DNA from: Rhodospirillaceae bacterium SYSU D60007 | GTDB taxonomy: Bacteria > Pseudomonadota > Alphaproteobacteria > Reyranellales > Reyranellaceae | Direction: 5' to 3' | NCBI GenBank assembly: GCA_003574685.1 | Contig: QOCQ01000002.1 | Coordinates: 124,001-188,000, forward strand | DNA length: 64,000 bases | In this document: positions 33,571 through 41,911 of the stretch, in pieces | How the letters are laid out: the number at the start of each line of letters is the position of its first letter | Position numbering within the stretch: position 1 is the stretch's first letter | The notes under the pieces: model-generated | Seen by the model: the letters and a program-made list of their open reading frames with translations, nothing else | What the model was told of the DNA's origin: nothing | The model's database searches: none | Translations under genes and position numbers: made by a program

Positions 33571-34089
33571 TCATGCGCCGATGGCCTGGGTCAAGCCCGC
33601 GGTGGCGGTGTCGATGCGCTCGGCGAGTTCCTGTGCATTCAGCCCGCCGATGGGATGCTTCACCACGATCAGCCGCGGTTCGATCTTGCGCGCCTTGGCC
33701 TGCGCAAGCACCAGCGGACGGAACGTTTCCGTGGCGATCACGTAGCCCGCCACGCCCTTTTTCTGAAGTTCAACGAAGTCGTGGAAACTCCACGATGAGC
33801 AGGACCCTCAATCGGCTATGGCCAGGAGGGCGCCCTTGTACTTGCCCGCAACCTGCTCGATCAGCTCGGCCGGCGCCGGCTGGCTGGCGCTGTTCTTGTG
33901 CACGAACTCGATGTTGTCGACGCGGCGGATTTCGCCCAGCCGCGCACGGATGCCTTCGAGAAGCTCGCGTGCATTCGGCTTGGAGTTGGAGAACAGCACG
34001 ATGGGATCGGCCCGCCAGTCGACCGGCTTGACGGCGACCGCCTCGCCGCCGGCGGCCGATACGCCGTAGGTGGGATTGACGATATGCAT
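33571..34089 (-). CDS. UGSC-motif selenoprotein, UGA codon 94 read as selenocysteine
   Basis: The reading frame from ATG 34089 (after GGAGG) runs 93 codons to an in-frame TGA at 33810-33808, then continues GSCSSWSFHDFVEL with no break to a TGA stop at 33571. The 172-codon product therefore holds the Sec-Gly-Ser-Cys motif of the UGSC family, known as a Cys- or Sec-containing group. The second half (GYVIATETFRPLVLAQ, IVVKHPIGGL) is as well-formed as the first, so a dead gene is unlikely. A hairpin starts 12 nt after the UGA. Simple gene callers would split this gene or drop one half. Function is unknown; a thiol/selenol redox or lyase role is inferred. Confidence 0.82.
33779..33795 (-). promoter_or_regulatory. 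Bacterial SECIS-like hairpin after the UGA
   Basis: On the minus strand TCGTGGA-GTT-TCCACGA forms a perfect seven-base-pair stem with a three-base loop. The loop begins with G, 20 bases after the UGA. This fits the bacterial SECIS rules: a stem downstream of UGA, G in the first two loop positions, and 16-37 nt distance. SelB would bind it to deliver Sec-tRNA. No covariation could be tested. Confidence 0.65.
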
Positions 34090-34115
34090 GCCTTTTCCTC
34101 CCTTTCGGTATGGGC

Positions 34116-34143
34116 ATGATGTGGCCTGCAGCGTGCCGGTCAA
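34116..34143 (-). promoter_or_regulatory. Candidate promoter of the selenoprotein operon
   Basis: On the minus strand TTGACC (five of six to the -35 consensus) and CATCAT (four of six to -10) are 16 bases apart. Initiation would fall about 20 bases before the GGAGG site of the selenoprotein gene. It lies in the 143-base region shared with the divergent DMT-permease gene. Confidence 0.45.
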
Positions 34144-34232
34144 GCGGCGTCCCTGCAAGGCTGACCACCGGCAGCGTGCCGGGCGGACAGCGCGAGGATG
34201 ACGGGACCGTCCGCGCCGCCTATACCCCATCC

Positions 34233-35096
34233 ATGCTCGGTGTGGTCCTGGCCCTGTTGGCCGCTGCGGTTTATGGCGCCGGCGATTTTGTTGGCGGGTT
34301 GGCCACACGCAAGGTTTCCGTCCTCTTCGTCGTGGGCCTGGGGCAGCTTGCCGGGCTCATGATTCTGGTGCTGCTGGCTCCGTTGCTGCCGGCCGAAGAC
34401 GTCCGTCGCGCCGATCTCTGGTGGGGCGCGGCCAGCGGCCTGTCGACGGCTGTCGGCATCACGCTGCTTTACCAGGCGCTCGCCACCGGACGCATGAGCG
34501 TGGCGGCACCCGTCACCGCGGTATCGGCACTGTCCCTGCCGGTATTGTTCGCTTATGCCAGCGGCGAGTGGCCGGGCTGGCTGCCCACCGCCGGCATCGC
34601 TCTGGCTGTCATTGCCGTGGCGCTGATCAGCCGCGAGGAGGACCGTGCCGGTATCGCCGCCGGCACCGCCCGACGCGCCATGCTGCTGTCGGTCACGGCC
34701 GGGATGGGCATCGGCGTCTTCTACATCACGATGAAACATACGCAGGCAGGTTCGGGATTGTGGCCGCTGGTGGCTGCCCGCGCCGTCTCGGCGGCATTGT
34801 TCGCCATGCCCGTCCTGGCATTGGCTGGCCGCTGGCGCGGCACCGTCCGGCCTCCGGCGCAACTCTGGGCCTGGGCAGCCCTGTCGGGCGTCCTCGACAG
34901 CCTCGCCAACGCGCTCTACCTGCTGTCCAGCCGCGCAACGGCACTGGCGGTCGCCGCGACGCTGACCTCCCTCTATCCAGCCAGCACCGTGCTACTGGCC
35001 CGCTTCGTTCTGAAGGAGCGCCTGCGCCCGGTGCAGCTCATTGGTCTTGCGCTCGCGGTCGCCGCGGTGGTGATGATCGTGGGCAATGTGGGATAG
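34233..35096 (+). CDS. EamA/DMT-family membrane transporter
   Basis: The 287-residue protein has ten hydrophobic segments in two EamA repeats: LALLAAAVYGAGDFVGGLATR opens the first, and the second closes with LYPASTVLLARFVLKERLRP, the classic DMT signature. Such proteins export metabolites or amino acids or import nucleotide sugars; the substrate is unknown. It is divergent from the selenoprotein operon and is followed by the OpgC gene after 45 bases. The ATG at 34233 was chosen because the upstream reading frame lacks membrane character. Confidence 0.87.
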   Translation: MLGVVLALLAAAVYGAGDFVGGLATRKVSVLFVVGLGQLAGLMILVLLAPLLPAEDVRRADLWWGAASGLSTAVGITLLYQALATGRMSVAAPVTAVSALSLPVLFAYASGEWPGWLPTAGIALAVIAVALISREEDRAGIAAGTARRAMLLSVTAGMGIGVFYITMKHTQAGSGLWPLVAARAVSAALFAMPVLALAGRWRGTVRPPAQLWAWAALSGVLDSLANALYLLSSRATALAVAATLTSLYPASTVLLARFVLKERLRPVQLIGLALAVAAVVMIVGNVG

Positions 35097-35141
35097 TCTT
35101 AAAGCCCACGTCAGTAGCCATCCCGATCGAAGAGGAACGGC

Positions 35142-36380
35142 GTGAAGCGGCTCAAGTCGATCATCGGTGCACTGGCGGCGGCACTTGTCATGCCGGGCGG
35201 CGCGACGCCCGCAAGCCGCGACCTGCGGCTCGACTTCTTCCGGGGCCTGGCCCTGTGGTTCATTTTCCTCGACCACATTCCCGACAACGTCGTGAGCTGG
35301 CTGACCGTGCGCAACTACGGCTTCAGCGACGCCACCGAGATCTTCGTATTCATTTCCGGATACACTGCTGTGATCGCCTATTCGGGGATCATGCGGCGCC
35401 AGGGGTGGCTGCGCGCGGCATCGCGCATCCTCGCCCGCGTCTGGCAGCTCTATGTCGCGCATATCATGCTGTTCGTGGTGCTCACTACATCGGTCGCCTG
35501 GGCTGCCGTCGCGCACAGCAAGGGCGACACGTTTGTCGAGCACATGAACCTTGCCGGGCTGGGTCAGTCGCCCTTCGAGACGCTGGTGCAGGCGGCCCTG
35601 CTGAAGTTCCGGCCGATCAATCTCGACGTGCTGCCGCTGTACATCGCCTTGCTGGTCAGCTTTCCGCTGATGCTGCCGCTGGTCGTGCACCGGCCGTGGA
35701 TCGCGCTCTGCATCGCGCTGGCAGTGTACATCCTGGCGCGGCGATGGGAATGGAACCTGCCGGCACACCCCGAAGGCACGACGTGGTTCTTTAATCCGTT
35801 CACCTGGCAGCTCGTCTTCTATACGGGCGCTGCCTTCGCCAGTGCGGGGCGCATCGTGGAACGCCTGCGGCCCGCCTGGCGGATTCTCGATGTGCTGGCA
35901 CCCGTCTGGCTGCTTTTCGCCGGGTTCATCACGCTGGGCTGGTATGTGCCGGCGCTGGAAAGGCTGCTCCCCGATACCCTCGGGCGGCTGATCTACCCGA
36001 TCGACAAGACCAGCTTTGACCCTCTGCGCATGGCGCACTTCCTCGCGGTCGCCTGGATCGTGGCCCGTCTGGTGCGGCCGGAAGCTGCATTCCTCCAGCG
36101 CTGGTACGCCCGGCCGCTGCGGCGCTGCGGCGAGAATTCGCTGGCCATCTTCTGCCTGGGCACCTTCCTGTCCTTTGCGGGCTATGTCATGGTCGATACT
36201 TATGCGGACCAAGTATCGTGGCCGACGCTGCTGGATATTCTTGTCAGCGCCGCGGGACTCGTCATTATGACCGCAGCAGCGTATTTTGCACATTGGTACA
36301 AGAGTTCCGACTCAGCGAGGCGGGCTGCGCCTGTCGTCGTGCCCGCCAACGAATCCTCACCCGAGCCCAAGCGTGTCTGA
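35142..36380 (+). CDS. OpgC-family membrane acyltransferase
   Basis: The 412-residue protein has about ten membrane segments and the OpgC opening DLRLDFFRGLALWFIFLDHIPDNVVSW, followed by SDATEIFVFISGYTAVIAY. OpgC proteins add succinyl groups to osmoregulated periplasmic glucans and related acyltransferase_3 proteins acylate other surface glycans. The short N-terminal extension (about 25 residues) is a membrane-anchor-like or signal segment. An SGNH hydrolase gene overlaps its end, the usual pairing for transferase/esterase modification of a glycan. The glycan acceptor is unknown. Confidence 0.88.
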   Translation: MKRLKSIIGALAAALVMPGGATPASRDLRLDFFRGLALWFIFLDHIPDNVVSWLTVRNYGFSDATEIFVFISGYTAVIAYSGIMRRQGWLRAASRILARVWQLYVAHIMLFVVLTTSVAWAAVAHSKGDTFVEHMNLAGLGQSPFETLVQAALLKFRPINLDVLPLYIALLVSFPLMLPLVVHRPWIALCIALAVYILARRWEWNLPAHPEGTTWFFNPFTWQLVFYTGAAFASAGRIVERLRPAWRILDVLAPVWLLFAGFITLGWYVPALERLLPDTLGRLIYPIDKTSFDPLRMAHFLAVAWIVARLVRPEAAFLQRWYARPLRRCGENSLAIFCLGTFLSFAGYVMVDTYADQVSWPTLLDILVSAAGLVIMTAAAYFAHWYKSSDSARRAAPVVVPANESSPEPKRV

Positions 36381-37140
36381 AGTCGTGCGCCGCCTGCCGT
36401 TCCTGATCCCGGGCCTGCTGCTCGGCGCCCTGGTCGCGACCGCGCCGTCACCGGGCTGGGCCGGAAGCGGGAAGTGCCCAGCGTCGGCCGAGAACCTGAA
36501 ACTCGGCACATCCCTGCCGCGGGTGAAGGCGGCCGTGCGCGAGCGCAAGAAGGTGGTGATCGTCGCGCTCGGCTCCTCGTCGACCCAAGGCTTTGGTGCG
36601 ACGGCCGAAGCCAATACCTACCCTTACCAGATGCAGATCACGCTCGCCCGGCAGTTCCAGGACGTGCGGCTGAATTTCACCATCTTCAACAAGGGCATCG
36701 GCGGCCAGGACGTGACCGAGATGCTGGAGCGGCTGGAGCGGGATGTGATCGCCCGCGATCCCGATCTGGTGATCTGGCAGGCCGGTACCAACGCCGCCAT
36801 CAGGGGCATGCCGCTCGACGTTTTCCGGCTGAAACTGTCGACGGGAGTCGACCGGGTCAAGAAAGCCGGCGCCGATGTTGTGCTGATGACGCCGCAATAC
36901 GTGCCGGCGGTGATCTCGCTGGCCAACGAAGACGACTATGTCGGTACCATGGAGGCGATCGCCCGCGAAACCGGAGTCGGGGTCTTCCGGCGCTTCCAGA
37001 TCATGCGCGAGTGGGTAGACGGAGAGCATATGTCCTACGCGCAGTTCATGATCGCCGACGGGCTGCATCTCAACGATCACGGCCACCGCTGCATGGGGAA
37101 GCTGCTGGCCAAGGCGATCGAGCTCACGATCCGTGACTGA
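36373..37140 (+). CDS. Secreted SGNH/GDSL hydrolase
   Basis: The 255-residue protein begins with an N-terminal signal sequence (LPFLIPGLLLGALVATAPS) and has the SGNH blocks: VALGSSSTQGFG with the nucleophile serine (block I), GIGGQD (block II), WQAGTNAAI (block III, GTNA in place of GxND) and DGLHLNDHGH with the catalytic Asp and His (block V). It would act as an esterase or acyltransferase in the periplasm. The GTG start overlaps the OpgC stop by eight bases, so the two are coupled and probably modify the same glycan. Confidence 0.84.
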   Translation: MSEVVRRLPFLIPGLLLGALVATAPSPGWAGSGKCPASAENLKLGTSLPRVKAAVRERKKVVIVALGSSSTQGFGATAEANTYPYQMQITLARQFQDVRLNFTIFNKGIGGQDVTEMLERLERDVIARDPDLVIWQAGTNAAIRGMPLDVFRLKLSTGVDRVKKAGADVVLMTPQYVPAVISLANEDDYVGTMEAIARETGVGVFRRFQIMREWVDGEHMSYAQFMIADGLHLNDHGHRCMGKLLAKAIELTIRD

Positions 37141-37640
37141 GTGCGGGGTGCGTCATGTTGGCGCACCTCCGATCGTTACCCAAGCCCGGCGCCGGAGCTC
37201 GCGGCAGCGCCATTCCGTTCGTCGCCTGCGCCGGCTTTGTTATTTTCTGATGTACTTTACCTTGTCCTGTTGAGCATCTGCTTCAGGTATGGAAGTCCCT
37301 CGTCTGAGCGCGGGCAATCTATATGCGGGGCGTTTCAGACCAAACTAACGAGAAAGACCACTATATCTAGTAGCCAAGCAAGATTTTGACTCGGCCGCCA
37401 TGTTTACGTACGAGTCGAATTGCGTTCAGAAACAAGGGGCAAGGGGCATCTATGGGGATGGAGTCTCCGGCACCTTCTGAACGGGGTCGTCGTCGGTTTC
37501 CGCATTTTCCCGTGCGGTAGTTCGGAAAATCGGAAGGGGTTCTATCTACCCCGCGTCCGCGGAGGCACATGTGCGTGGTGTGTCCGTTTGTGCACCAGCC
37601 GGCAGGGGTGGTGCATCCATCCCCAGGGCGCGATGAGCCC
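37141..37640. other. Gene-free AT-richer interval before the glycosidase gene
   Basis: About 500 bases between the SGNH hydrolase and glycosidase genes. It is visibly less GC-rich than its neighbours in 37230-37400 and carries only short open frames with no family likeness. No terminator hairpin with a T-run was recognised. A promoter for the glycosidase gene is probable, but I cannot place it. Confidence 0.4.
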
Positions 37641-40127
37641 ATGGCCCGGATCGTTTCCGTCTCGGGTCAACGCGTGGCTGCGCTGACAGCGGATTGGCAT
37701 CTCGTGCCGACAGCACCCGGTGCGGTACCGGACCCGTCCGGGCTTGCGGACATACGCACATGGATGGCGGCGCCGGTCCCCGGCACTGCGGCTCAGGCGC
37801 TGCATCAGGCCGGCCGCTGGTCGCTCGATGCACCCGATCCGCTTCACAACCAGGATTTCTGGTACCGCGCGCGCTTTGCTGCCGAGGGCCGTCGCAGGCT
37901 GCGCCTCCACGGGCTCGCCACGCTGGCCGAGGTCTGGCTGAACGGCGAGCGGCTGCTGAGCTCCGACAACATGTTCCACGCGCATGACGTCGAAGCACGG
38001 TTCCGTGGCGACAACGAGCTCTGCATCGCCTTCCGGGGGCTGCACCCTGTCTTGGCCTCGAGGAAGGGCCGCGCGCGCTGGCGGCCGCGCATGATAGAGC
38101 CGGGTGCGCTGCGCTTCGTACGCACGACCTTGCTGGGTCACATGGCAGGCTGGTGCCCTCCGGTGCACGCAGTCGGCCCGTGGCGGCCGGTCGAGCTCGT
38201 CGAGGAAAGCGGCCCGCTGCGGGTGCGCCGCGCCGATGTGCGCACGCGCCTCGACGGCACGACAGGCGTGCTGAGCGTCACCCTGAAGGCCGCATGGACT
38301 GGCACCACGCACCCCGATGCTGCCATAGAAGTCAATGATACCCGCACGCCCCTGGCATGGCAGGACGCAGAGACGCTTTGCGGCGAGCTGCACCTGCCGG
38401 ATGTTCCGCTGTGGTGGCCGCACACCCATGGCATGCCGGCGCTGCATGATGTGCGTGTGCGCGTTGGAGACGTGACCGTTGACCTCGGTCGGGTCGGCTT
38501 TCGTACCATCGAGATCGACCGCGGCCCGGACGAAGCGGGCTTCGCGCTCAAGATCAACGGCGAACGCGTCTTCTGCCGTGGCGCCTGCTGGAGCAGCGCC
38601 GACATCGTGTCGCTGCCGGGAAGCCGCGCAGCCTATGCGCCCTGGCTCGAACGGATGCGCGATGCCGGCATGAACATGGTGCGTGTCGGCGGCACCATGG
38701 TCTACGAAAGCGACGATTTCTTTGCGCTGTGCGACGAGCTGGGCCTGCTGGTATGGCAGGATTTCATGTTCGCCAATCTCGACTATCCGGCCAATGACCC
38801 GGCGTTCGCCGAAAGCGTCAGCCGCGAAGCCAGCCAATTGCTCGACCGCACGCAGGCTAGCCCGTCGCTGGCGGTGCTGTGCGGCGGCAGCGAGGTCGCG
38901 CAGCAGGCGGCGATGCTGGGCCTGCCGCGCGCCGCATGGAGCGGGCCGTTGTTCGATGAGGTCTTGCCCGCAGCGGTGCGCACGCTGCGGCCAGACGTGC
39001 CGTACGTGTCCAACTCGCCCTGCGGCGGCCCCCTGCCCTTCGCCGCCAACAGCAACGTGGCGCACTACTACGGTGTCGGCGCCTACCTGCGTCCGCTGGA
39101 CGACGCCCGTCGTGCCGAGGTGCGTTTCGCTTCGGAGTGCCTGGCTTTCGCCAATGTGCCGGAGGCCGCCGCCGTCGCGCGCGTGCTCGATGCCGGCGAG
39201 GCCGCGCCGCACCATCCGAAATGGAAGGCCCGGGTGCCGCGCGACGCCGGCGCGCCGTGGGATTTCGATGACGTGCGCGACCACTATCTGCGGCTGCTCT
39301 ACGACGTCGATCCGCTCGGGCTGCGCTATGCCGATCCCGATCGCTATCTGCGGCTCTCGCGTGCTGTCACCGGCGAGGTCATGGCCGAGGTGTTCGCCGA
39401 GTGGCGCCGCGGCCGCTCGACCTGCGGCGGCGCTCTGGTGTGGATGTATCAGGATCTGTGGCCAGGCGCCGGCTGGGGCGTCGTGGACGCACTCGGTGCG
39501 CCCAAGTCTGCGTGGCATGCGCTGAAGCGCACCTTGCAGCCGGTGCAGGTGACCCTGACGGACGAGGGCGTGAACGGCCTGGCGATCCACCTGATCAACG
39601 AAACACCGCGCCCGGTCGCGGCGACGCTGTCGTTGACCTGTCTGCGCCACGGCGAGGTGCCGGTGCTGCGGGCGGAGCGCGCCCTGGCGTTGCCGCCGCG
39701 CTCCGTGCAGGAAATCGCCGCCGCCTCGCTGTCGGACAGCTTCTTTGACTTCACCTGGGCCTACCGCTTCGGACCGCCACCGCACGACGTGACAGTCGCA
39801 GCGCTGGTCGATGAAGCGGGTGTGCGGCTGAGCGAAGCATTCCATTTCCCGCAAGGCCGCGGCCATCAGCGGACGGAGCTTGGCCTCTCGGCCGAGCTCC
39901 AGGAAACGAAAGGGCAGTGGACGTTGCGCCTGCAGACGAAGCGCTGCGCGCAGTCCGTCCATGTCGAGGATGAAGGTTTTCGCGCCGAGGACGAGTGGTT
40001 CCATCTTGCGCCGGGGGTTGAGCGGGTGGTGCGGCTGATCGCGCGCGAAGGCGCGTCGGGTGCCGTTCCCGACGGCGAGGTCCATGCGCTGAACGGCCTG
40101 TCTGCCGTGCGTTTCAGGAGATCCTGA
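37641..40127 (+). CDS. Glycoside hydrolase family 2, beta-mannosidase-like
   Basis: The 828-residue protein has the GH2 order: a jelly-roll sugar-binding domain (DFWYRARFAAEGRRRLRLHGL, AEVWLNGERLLSSDNMFHAHD), an immunoglobulin-like middle, and a TIM barrel from about residue 300. The acid/base region is LAVLCGGSEVAQQ, where the usual NE is GSE. The nucleophile glutamate is in RFASECLAFANVPE, like the FVSEFG of beta-mannosidases. The altered acid/base neighbourhood raises doubt about standard activity. There is no signal peptide. The next gene overlaps its stop (TGATG). Confidence 0.82.
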   Translation: MARIVSVSGQRVAALTADWHLVPTAPGAVPDPSGLADIRTWMAAPVPGTAAQALHQAGRWSLDAPDPLHNQDFWYRARFAAEGRRRLRLHGLATLAEVWLNGERLLSSDNMFHAHDVEARFRGDNELCIAFRGLHPVLASRKGRARWRPRMIEPGALRFVRTTLLGHMAGWCPPVHAVGPWRPVELVEESGPLRVRRADVRTRLDGTTGVLSVTLKAAWTGTTHPDAAIEVNDTRTPLAWQDAETLCGELHLPDVPLWWPHTHGMPALHDVRVRVGDVTVDLGRVGFRTIEIDRGPDEAGFALKINGERVFCRGACWSSADIVSLPGSRAAYAPWLERMRDAGMNMVRVGGTMVYESDDFFALCDELGLLVWQDFMFANLDYPANDPAFAESVSREASQLLDRTQASPSLAVLCGGSEVAQQAAMLGLPRAAWSGPLFDEVLPAAVRTLRPDVPYVSNSPCGGPLPFAANSNVAHYYGVGAYLRPLDDARRAEVRFASECLAFANVPEAAAVARVLDAGEAAPHHPKWKARVPRDAGAPWDFDDVRDHYLRLLYDVDPLGLRYADPDRYLRLSRAVTGEVMAEVFAEWRRGRSTCGGALVWMYQDLWPGAGWGVVDALGAPKSAWHALKRTLQPVQVTLTDEGVNGLAIHLINETPRPVAATLSLTCLRHGEVPVLRAERALALPPRSVQEIAAASLSDSFFDFTWAYRFGPPPHDVTVAALVDEAGVRLSEAFHFPQGRGHQRTELGLSAELQETKGQWTLRLQTKRCAQSVHVEDEGFRAEDEWFHLAPGVERVVRLIAREGASGAVPDGEVHALNGLSAVRFRRS

Positions 40128-41899
40128 TGATACCGGTTGTGTTCGAGGGCTGCTTCGGCTGGCTGCATCCTGCGGCGGGGAACCGCGGGGTGGTGCTGTG
40201 CGCGCCGCACGGTTACGAGGAGCTGTGCGTGCACCGGCAGTGGGCCGGGCTGGCGGAACGACTCGCCTCAGCCGGCATGCCGACCCTGCGTTTCGACTAT
40301 CGCGGCACGGGAAATTCGATCGGCGATGACGAGGAGCCGCAGCGGCTGCGTACATGGATCGACAGCGTGCGCGATGCGGCGTCCTGGATGCGCGCGCAGC
40401 CCGGTATCAACGAGGTGGCGCTGGTCGGACTGCGGCTGGGGGGCACGCTCGCAACCCTGGCGGCGAAGGAACTGGGCGACGTGGACATGCTGGCGCTGCT
40501 GGCGCCGGTCGTCGCGGGCCGGGCCTACGCCCGGGAAATGAAGGCACTGGCCGCTTTCTCGCCGCTGCCCGACGACGCACCGCCACCGGACAGCGACGAC
40601 ATCGAGGCCGGCGGCTTCGTGCTGACCGCCGAGACCGTTGCGGCGCTGAAGGGCGTGGACCTCCTGACGCTCGACCGCAAGCCTGCGCCGCGCGTGCTGC
40701 TGATCGATCCCGCCGCCGATCCCGCCGGGTCACGGCTGGCGCAGCGCCTCGGCGCACTGGGAGCCGGCGTGCAGGCCGCGGCGTTCGACGGCTTCGAGGA
40801 GTTTATCTGCGAGATCCACTACGGGCAGCGCACGCCGGAAGCAGCCTTTGCGACCCTGACCGACTGGCTGCGGCAAGGCGCGACAATGGCAGCCCAGGTG
40901 GGCGAGCCCCGGGCCGCAGCGCGCCTGGAAATGCCGGATGCGATCGAAACCCCGGTGTTCTTCGGCCGCGATGCGCGGCTGGTCGGCATCTGTTGCGAGC
41001 CCCGGCCGCAAATCGCGGACCGCAGCGCGCCGGCCGTCGTTTTCATCAACACCGGCCACCATCACCACATCGGCATCAACCGCATGGCGGTAACGCTTGG
41101 ACGCCGGCTGGCGGCCCAGGGCATCACTTCCATGCGCATCGACATAGCGGGCATCGGCGATAGTCCCGCATGGCCGGGCCGGCCCGAGAACGAACTCTAT
41201 GACAGGCGGTCATGCGCCGATGTGAGGGCCGCGATTGACTGCCTGGAAGCGCACGGCCATCACGAGTGCGTGCTGGTCGGCCTGTGCTCCGGGGCGTATC
41301 TCGCCTTTCACACGGCGGTCCAGGACAGCCGCGTGGCAAGCCAGGTCATGGCGAATCTCCAGCGCTTCATCTGGCGCAAGGGGGACTCGCTGGAAGTCGC
41401 CACGCGCACGAACAACAAGCGGTCGGGCGATCTGGCCGACGAACTGGCAGGGGTCCTGCGCGATCCCAACAAGTGGCTGCGCCTGCTGCGCGGCGGTCGC
41501 AAGGAATGGCGCACCGCCTGGGCACTGCTGCGGCGGGCCGGCGAACTGGCGGGCGCTGCGGCGCGGCGGGCATCGACAGCGGCCTTTGGCACCGAAGGCG
41601 AGATTGCGCGCTCCTTCCGACTGCTCGCGGGCATGGGCACGCAGAGCCTGCTGGTCTATAGCGCGGGCGATCCGGGGCTGGTCGAGCTGGAAGTGCACAA
41701 TCTGCGCATTGATGGCGCCCGCCTTGCCGGCCACCGGAATGTCCGGGTTTCGATCATCACCGGCGCCGACCACACGCTGACGCGCCGCGCGGCGCGTGAA
41801 GCATTCGCCCGCCTGCTGGAGCAGCATCTGCACACCTGCCCGCGGCCGCAAGCAGCGCCGCTGCCGCAGCCTGCCTGGCGACGTGCAGAGGCGGCGTAA
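40127..41899 (+). CDS. Tandem alpha/beta-hydrolase (two fused domains)
   Basis: The 590-residue protein has two hydrolase domains in a row. Domain one (about 1-255) has LRFDYRGTGNSIGDD and VGLRLGGTLATL, where the expected nucleophile serine is replaced by Leu. Domain two (about 280-570) has FINTGHHHHIGINRMA, MRIDIAGIGDSPAWPG and LVGLCSGAYLAF, with Ser in GLCSG. The overall style recalls the hydrolases associated with exosortase and polysaccharide systems. Only the second domain looks active. It is translationally coupled to the glycosidase gene. Confidence 0.8.
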   Translation: MIPVVFEGCFGWLHPAAGNRGVVLCAPHGYEELCVHRQWAGLAERLASAGMPTLRFDYRGTGNSIGDDEEPQRLRTWIDSVRDAASWMRAQPGINEVALVGLRLGGTLATLAAKELGDVDMLALLAPVVAGRAYAREMKALAAFSPLPDDAPPPDSDDIEAGGFVLTAETVAALKGVDLLTLDRKPAPRVLLIDPAADPAGSRLAQRLGALGAGVQAAAFDGFEEFICEIHYGQRTPEAAFATLTDWLRQGATMAAQVGEPRAAARLEMPDAIETPVFFGRDARLVGICCEPRPQIADRSAPAVVFINTGHHHHIGINRMAVTLGRRLAAQGITSMRIDIAGIGDSPAWPGRPENELYDRRSCADVRAAIDCLEAHGHHECVLVGLCSGAYLAFHTAVQDSRVASQVMANLQRFIWRKGDSLEVATRTNNKRSGDLADELAGVLRDPNKWLRLLRGGRKEWRTAWALLRRAGELAGAAARRASTAAFGTEGEIARSFRLLAGMGTQSLLVYSAGDPGLVELEVHNLRIDGARLAGHRNVRVSIITGADHTLTRRAAREAFARLLEQHLHTCPRPQAAPLPQPAWRRAEAA

Positions 41900-41911
41900 G
41901 GCAGCAGGGCC

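Noticed and set aside
32406-34031. 541-residue plus-strand frame opposite the UGSC operon
   Set aside because: It is antisense to three minus-strand genes with strong overlaps and ribosome sites, and shows no domain.
33808-34308. Reading the selenoprotein as a truncated gene stopping at the TGA
   Set aside because: The next 78 codons continue the same family in phase, and the TGA is at the family's Cys/Sec position with a hairpin after it. A plain stop is possible only if selenocysteine machinery is absent.
37141-37640. Short open frames in the gap before the glycosidase gene
   Set aside because: They have no ribosome site, no family likeness and odd composition.
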